Of a DNA stretch of 64,000 nucleotides, positions 62,883-64,000 are shown piece by piece. This stretch comes from Alphaproteobacteria bacterium. GTDB lineage: Bacteria; Pseudomonadota; Alphaproteobacteria; UBA9655. Below the pieces are notes generated by a model, which saw nothing but the letters and a program-made list of their open reading frames with translations, did no database searches and had not been told where the DNA came from. Each line of letters opens with the position of its first letter. Position 1 is the stretch's first letter. The translations under genes and the position numbers were made by a program. The DNA lies in NCBI GenBank assembly GCA_013287665.1, contig JABDDK010000001.1, forward strand, positions 1-64,000, written 5' to 3'.

Positions 62883-64000
62883 AATTGTCTTTAACAAAAC
62901 GATCTAACAAACGTACGCCAAAGGCTGTCGACCCAATTGTTGATAAGGGAAGGTCCTTCTTTGTGTTTGCAGTGCCGGCAATATCAAGATGTGCCCACGG
63001 CAATTTGTTGGTAAAGCGCTGTAAGAACTTCGCTGCGGTTATGCTTCCCCCACCTCGAGCGCTGCCGACGTTTTTAACATCTGCGACTTCGCTATTGATG
63101 TCCTTGTCATAGTCGTCATCGATCGGAAGACGCCATAAAAGCTCTCCGACCTTATCGCCTGCATCGCTGAGTTTCTTCGCTAAGCTATCATCATTGGTAA
63201 AGAGGCCTGCACGTGTTGCACCCAAGCAAATCGCAATAGCACCCGTAAGGGTTGCAAGATCCACCATTAACTTTGGTTTGAACCGCTGTTGTGTATACCA
63301 AAGGACGTCCGCAAGCACGAGGCGGCCCTCAGCGTCAGTATTAATAACCTCGATGGTTTGGCCGGACAAGGATTTAACCACGTCCCCTGGGCGTTGTGCC
63401 GTGCCTGAGGGCATATTTTCAACAATCCCAGCAACGCCCACAACATTGACCTTTGCCTTGCGCATCGCGAGTGATTTCATGACCCCAATAACGGTCGCAG
63501 CGCCGGACATATCAAATTTCATATCTTCCATATTGGTGGCCGGTTTAATTGAGATTCCGCCTGAGTCAAAGGTTACACCTTTACCTATAAAGGCAAGAGG
63601 GGCTTCGGTTTTAGGTCCCCCGTTCCACTTTAAGATAACAACTCTTGCGCCTTTGTCGCTTCCTTGCGCCACACCGACTAGGGCATTCATCCCCATTTTT
63701 TTGAGTTCTTTTTCGTTATAGACTTCAACTTTGACGCCGTCTTTCTCAAGCGTTTCAGCCACTTTTGCTAGAGCATCAGGCGTCATAACATTGGAAGGTT
63801 CAGTGGAGACGGTTTTTGTCAGGAACACACATTCGGCAGTTGTGGACAAAGGCTTAAACGCCTTTTCAGCATCCGTTGGAGTTGGCGTAAGAACAGTCAA
63901 CTTCTTGACTGAAAAGAGTTCTTCTGGTTTTTTTGTTGTAAAGTACTTTTCAAATTTCCAAGACTTTAATAAAGCGCCTAATGCAATATTGACAGCAATG
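62875..64000 (-). CDS. pepA: Leucyl aminopeptidase, N-terminus cut by window edge
   Basis: About 375 codons of a roughly 490-residue M17 aminopeptidase; the frame stays open to base 64000, and the TTG at 63900 is only internal. The signature NTDAEGRLVLADVLWY and the metal/active-site segments GKGVTFDSGGISIKP and DMSGAATVIGVM are intact. It releases N-terminal residues in the cytoplasm. It precedes holC. Confidence 0.97.
   Translation of the reverse strand, partial: IAVNIALGALLKSWKFEKYFTTKKPEELFSVKKLTVLTPTPTDAEKAFKPLSTTAECVFLTKTVSTEPSNVMTPDALAKVAETLEKDGVKVEVYNEKELKKMGMNALVGVAQGSDKGARVVILKWNGGPKTEAPLAFIGKGVTFDSGGISIKPATNMEDMKFDMSGAATVIGVMKSLAMRKAKVNVVGVAGIVENMPSGTAQRPGDVVKSLSGQTIEVINTDAEGRLVLADVLWYTQQRFKPKLMVDLATLTGAIAICLGATRAGLFTNDDSLAKKLSDAGDKVGELLWRLPIDDDYDKDINSEVADVKNVGSARGGGSITAAKFLQRFTNKLPWAHLDIAGTANTKKDLPLSTIGSTAFGVRLLDRFVKDNYE

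Overview
The window reads as a chromosomal segment of an AT-leaning alphaproteobacterium. The evidence is housekeeping genes in alphaproteobacterial style: GatCAB, a DUF3035 lipoprotein beside lspA, an endonuclease-type MutL and a short Pgi. Around them are many palindromic intergenic repeats and large NB-ARC/TPR and LRR proteins. That mix is typical of host-associated lineages such as Holosporales/Paracaedibacter-like symbionts of protists. The lineage is an inference; no rRNA or tRNA gene was seen.

Layout. 1-3180: acetyl-CoA synthetase (cut by the window edge) behind an MFS symporter. 3302-13227: a compact accessory region that looks like a small natural-product locus. It holds a methyltransferase, a heme-oxygenase-like di-iron enzyme, a DMATS-type aromatic prenyltransferase, two cupins, an AMP-forming ligase, an MFS exporter, a second methyltransferase and a FadL-like outer-membrane channel. 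13538-22717: a signalling block with an H-NOX sensor, a double-kinase hybrid histidine kinase and three GGDEF/EAL proteins, most simply a nitric-oxide (or redox) to c-di-GMP pathway. 23048-24419: a 67-residue orphan gene with its own operator-like palindrome, a three-layer nested repeat, a CsoR copper regulator with an operator-like site, and the tail of a decayed FAD oxidase.

24517-33138 is the strangest part. A three-gene operon encodes two paralogous secreted proteins and an 1154-residue protein with a signal peptide, an AAA-type ATPase, Sel1-like repeats, leucine-rich repeats and a glycine zipper. Divergent from it lies an 1115-residue protein with a LuxR helix-turn-helix, one membrane span, NB-ARC and TPRs. 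Both large proteins are predicted to place an NTPase domain outside the cytoplasm. I regard this as the best candidate for an undescribed system.

33398-46161: a TraB/GumN-like protein, a decayed AbiE-type toxin-antitoxin pair abutting a mobile palindrome, a double DUF1328 membrane protein, a four-gene ABC efflux operon with its own outer-membrane channel, the type VI baseplate pair tssF/tssG, and an SDR / MaoC-Pta fusion / acetate kinase operon. 46158-64000 is mostly conserved: an MgtA-type P-ATPase, the operon ileS-lspA-DUF3035-pgi-mutL, an AAA/DUF4143 ATPase with an operator-like inverted repeat, TauE plus rhodanese, gatCAB-sco1, and pepA-holC (pepA cut by the edge). Five full copies and one half copy of a palindromic repeat with arms reading roughly CACCTCTCCC lie between genes throughout.
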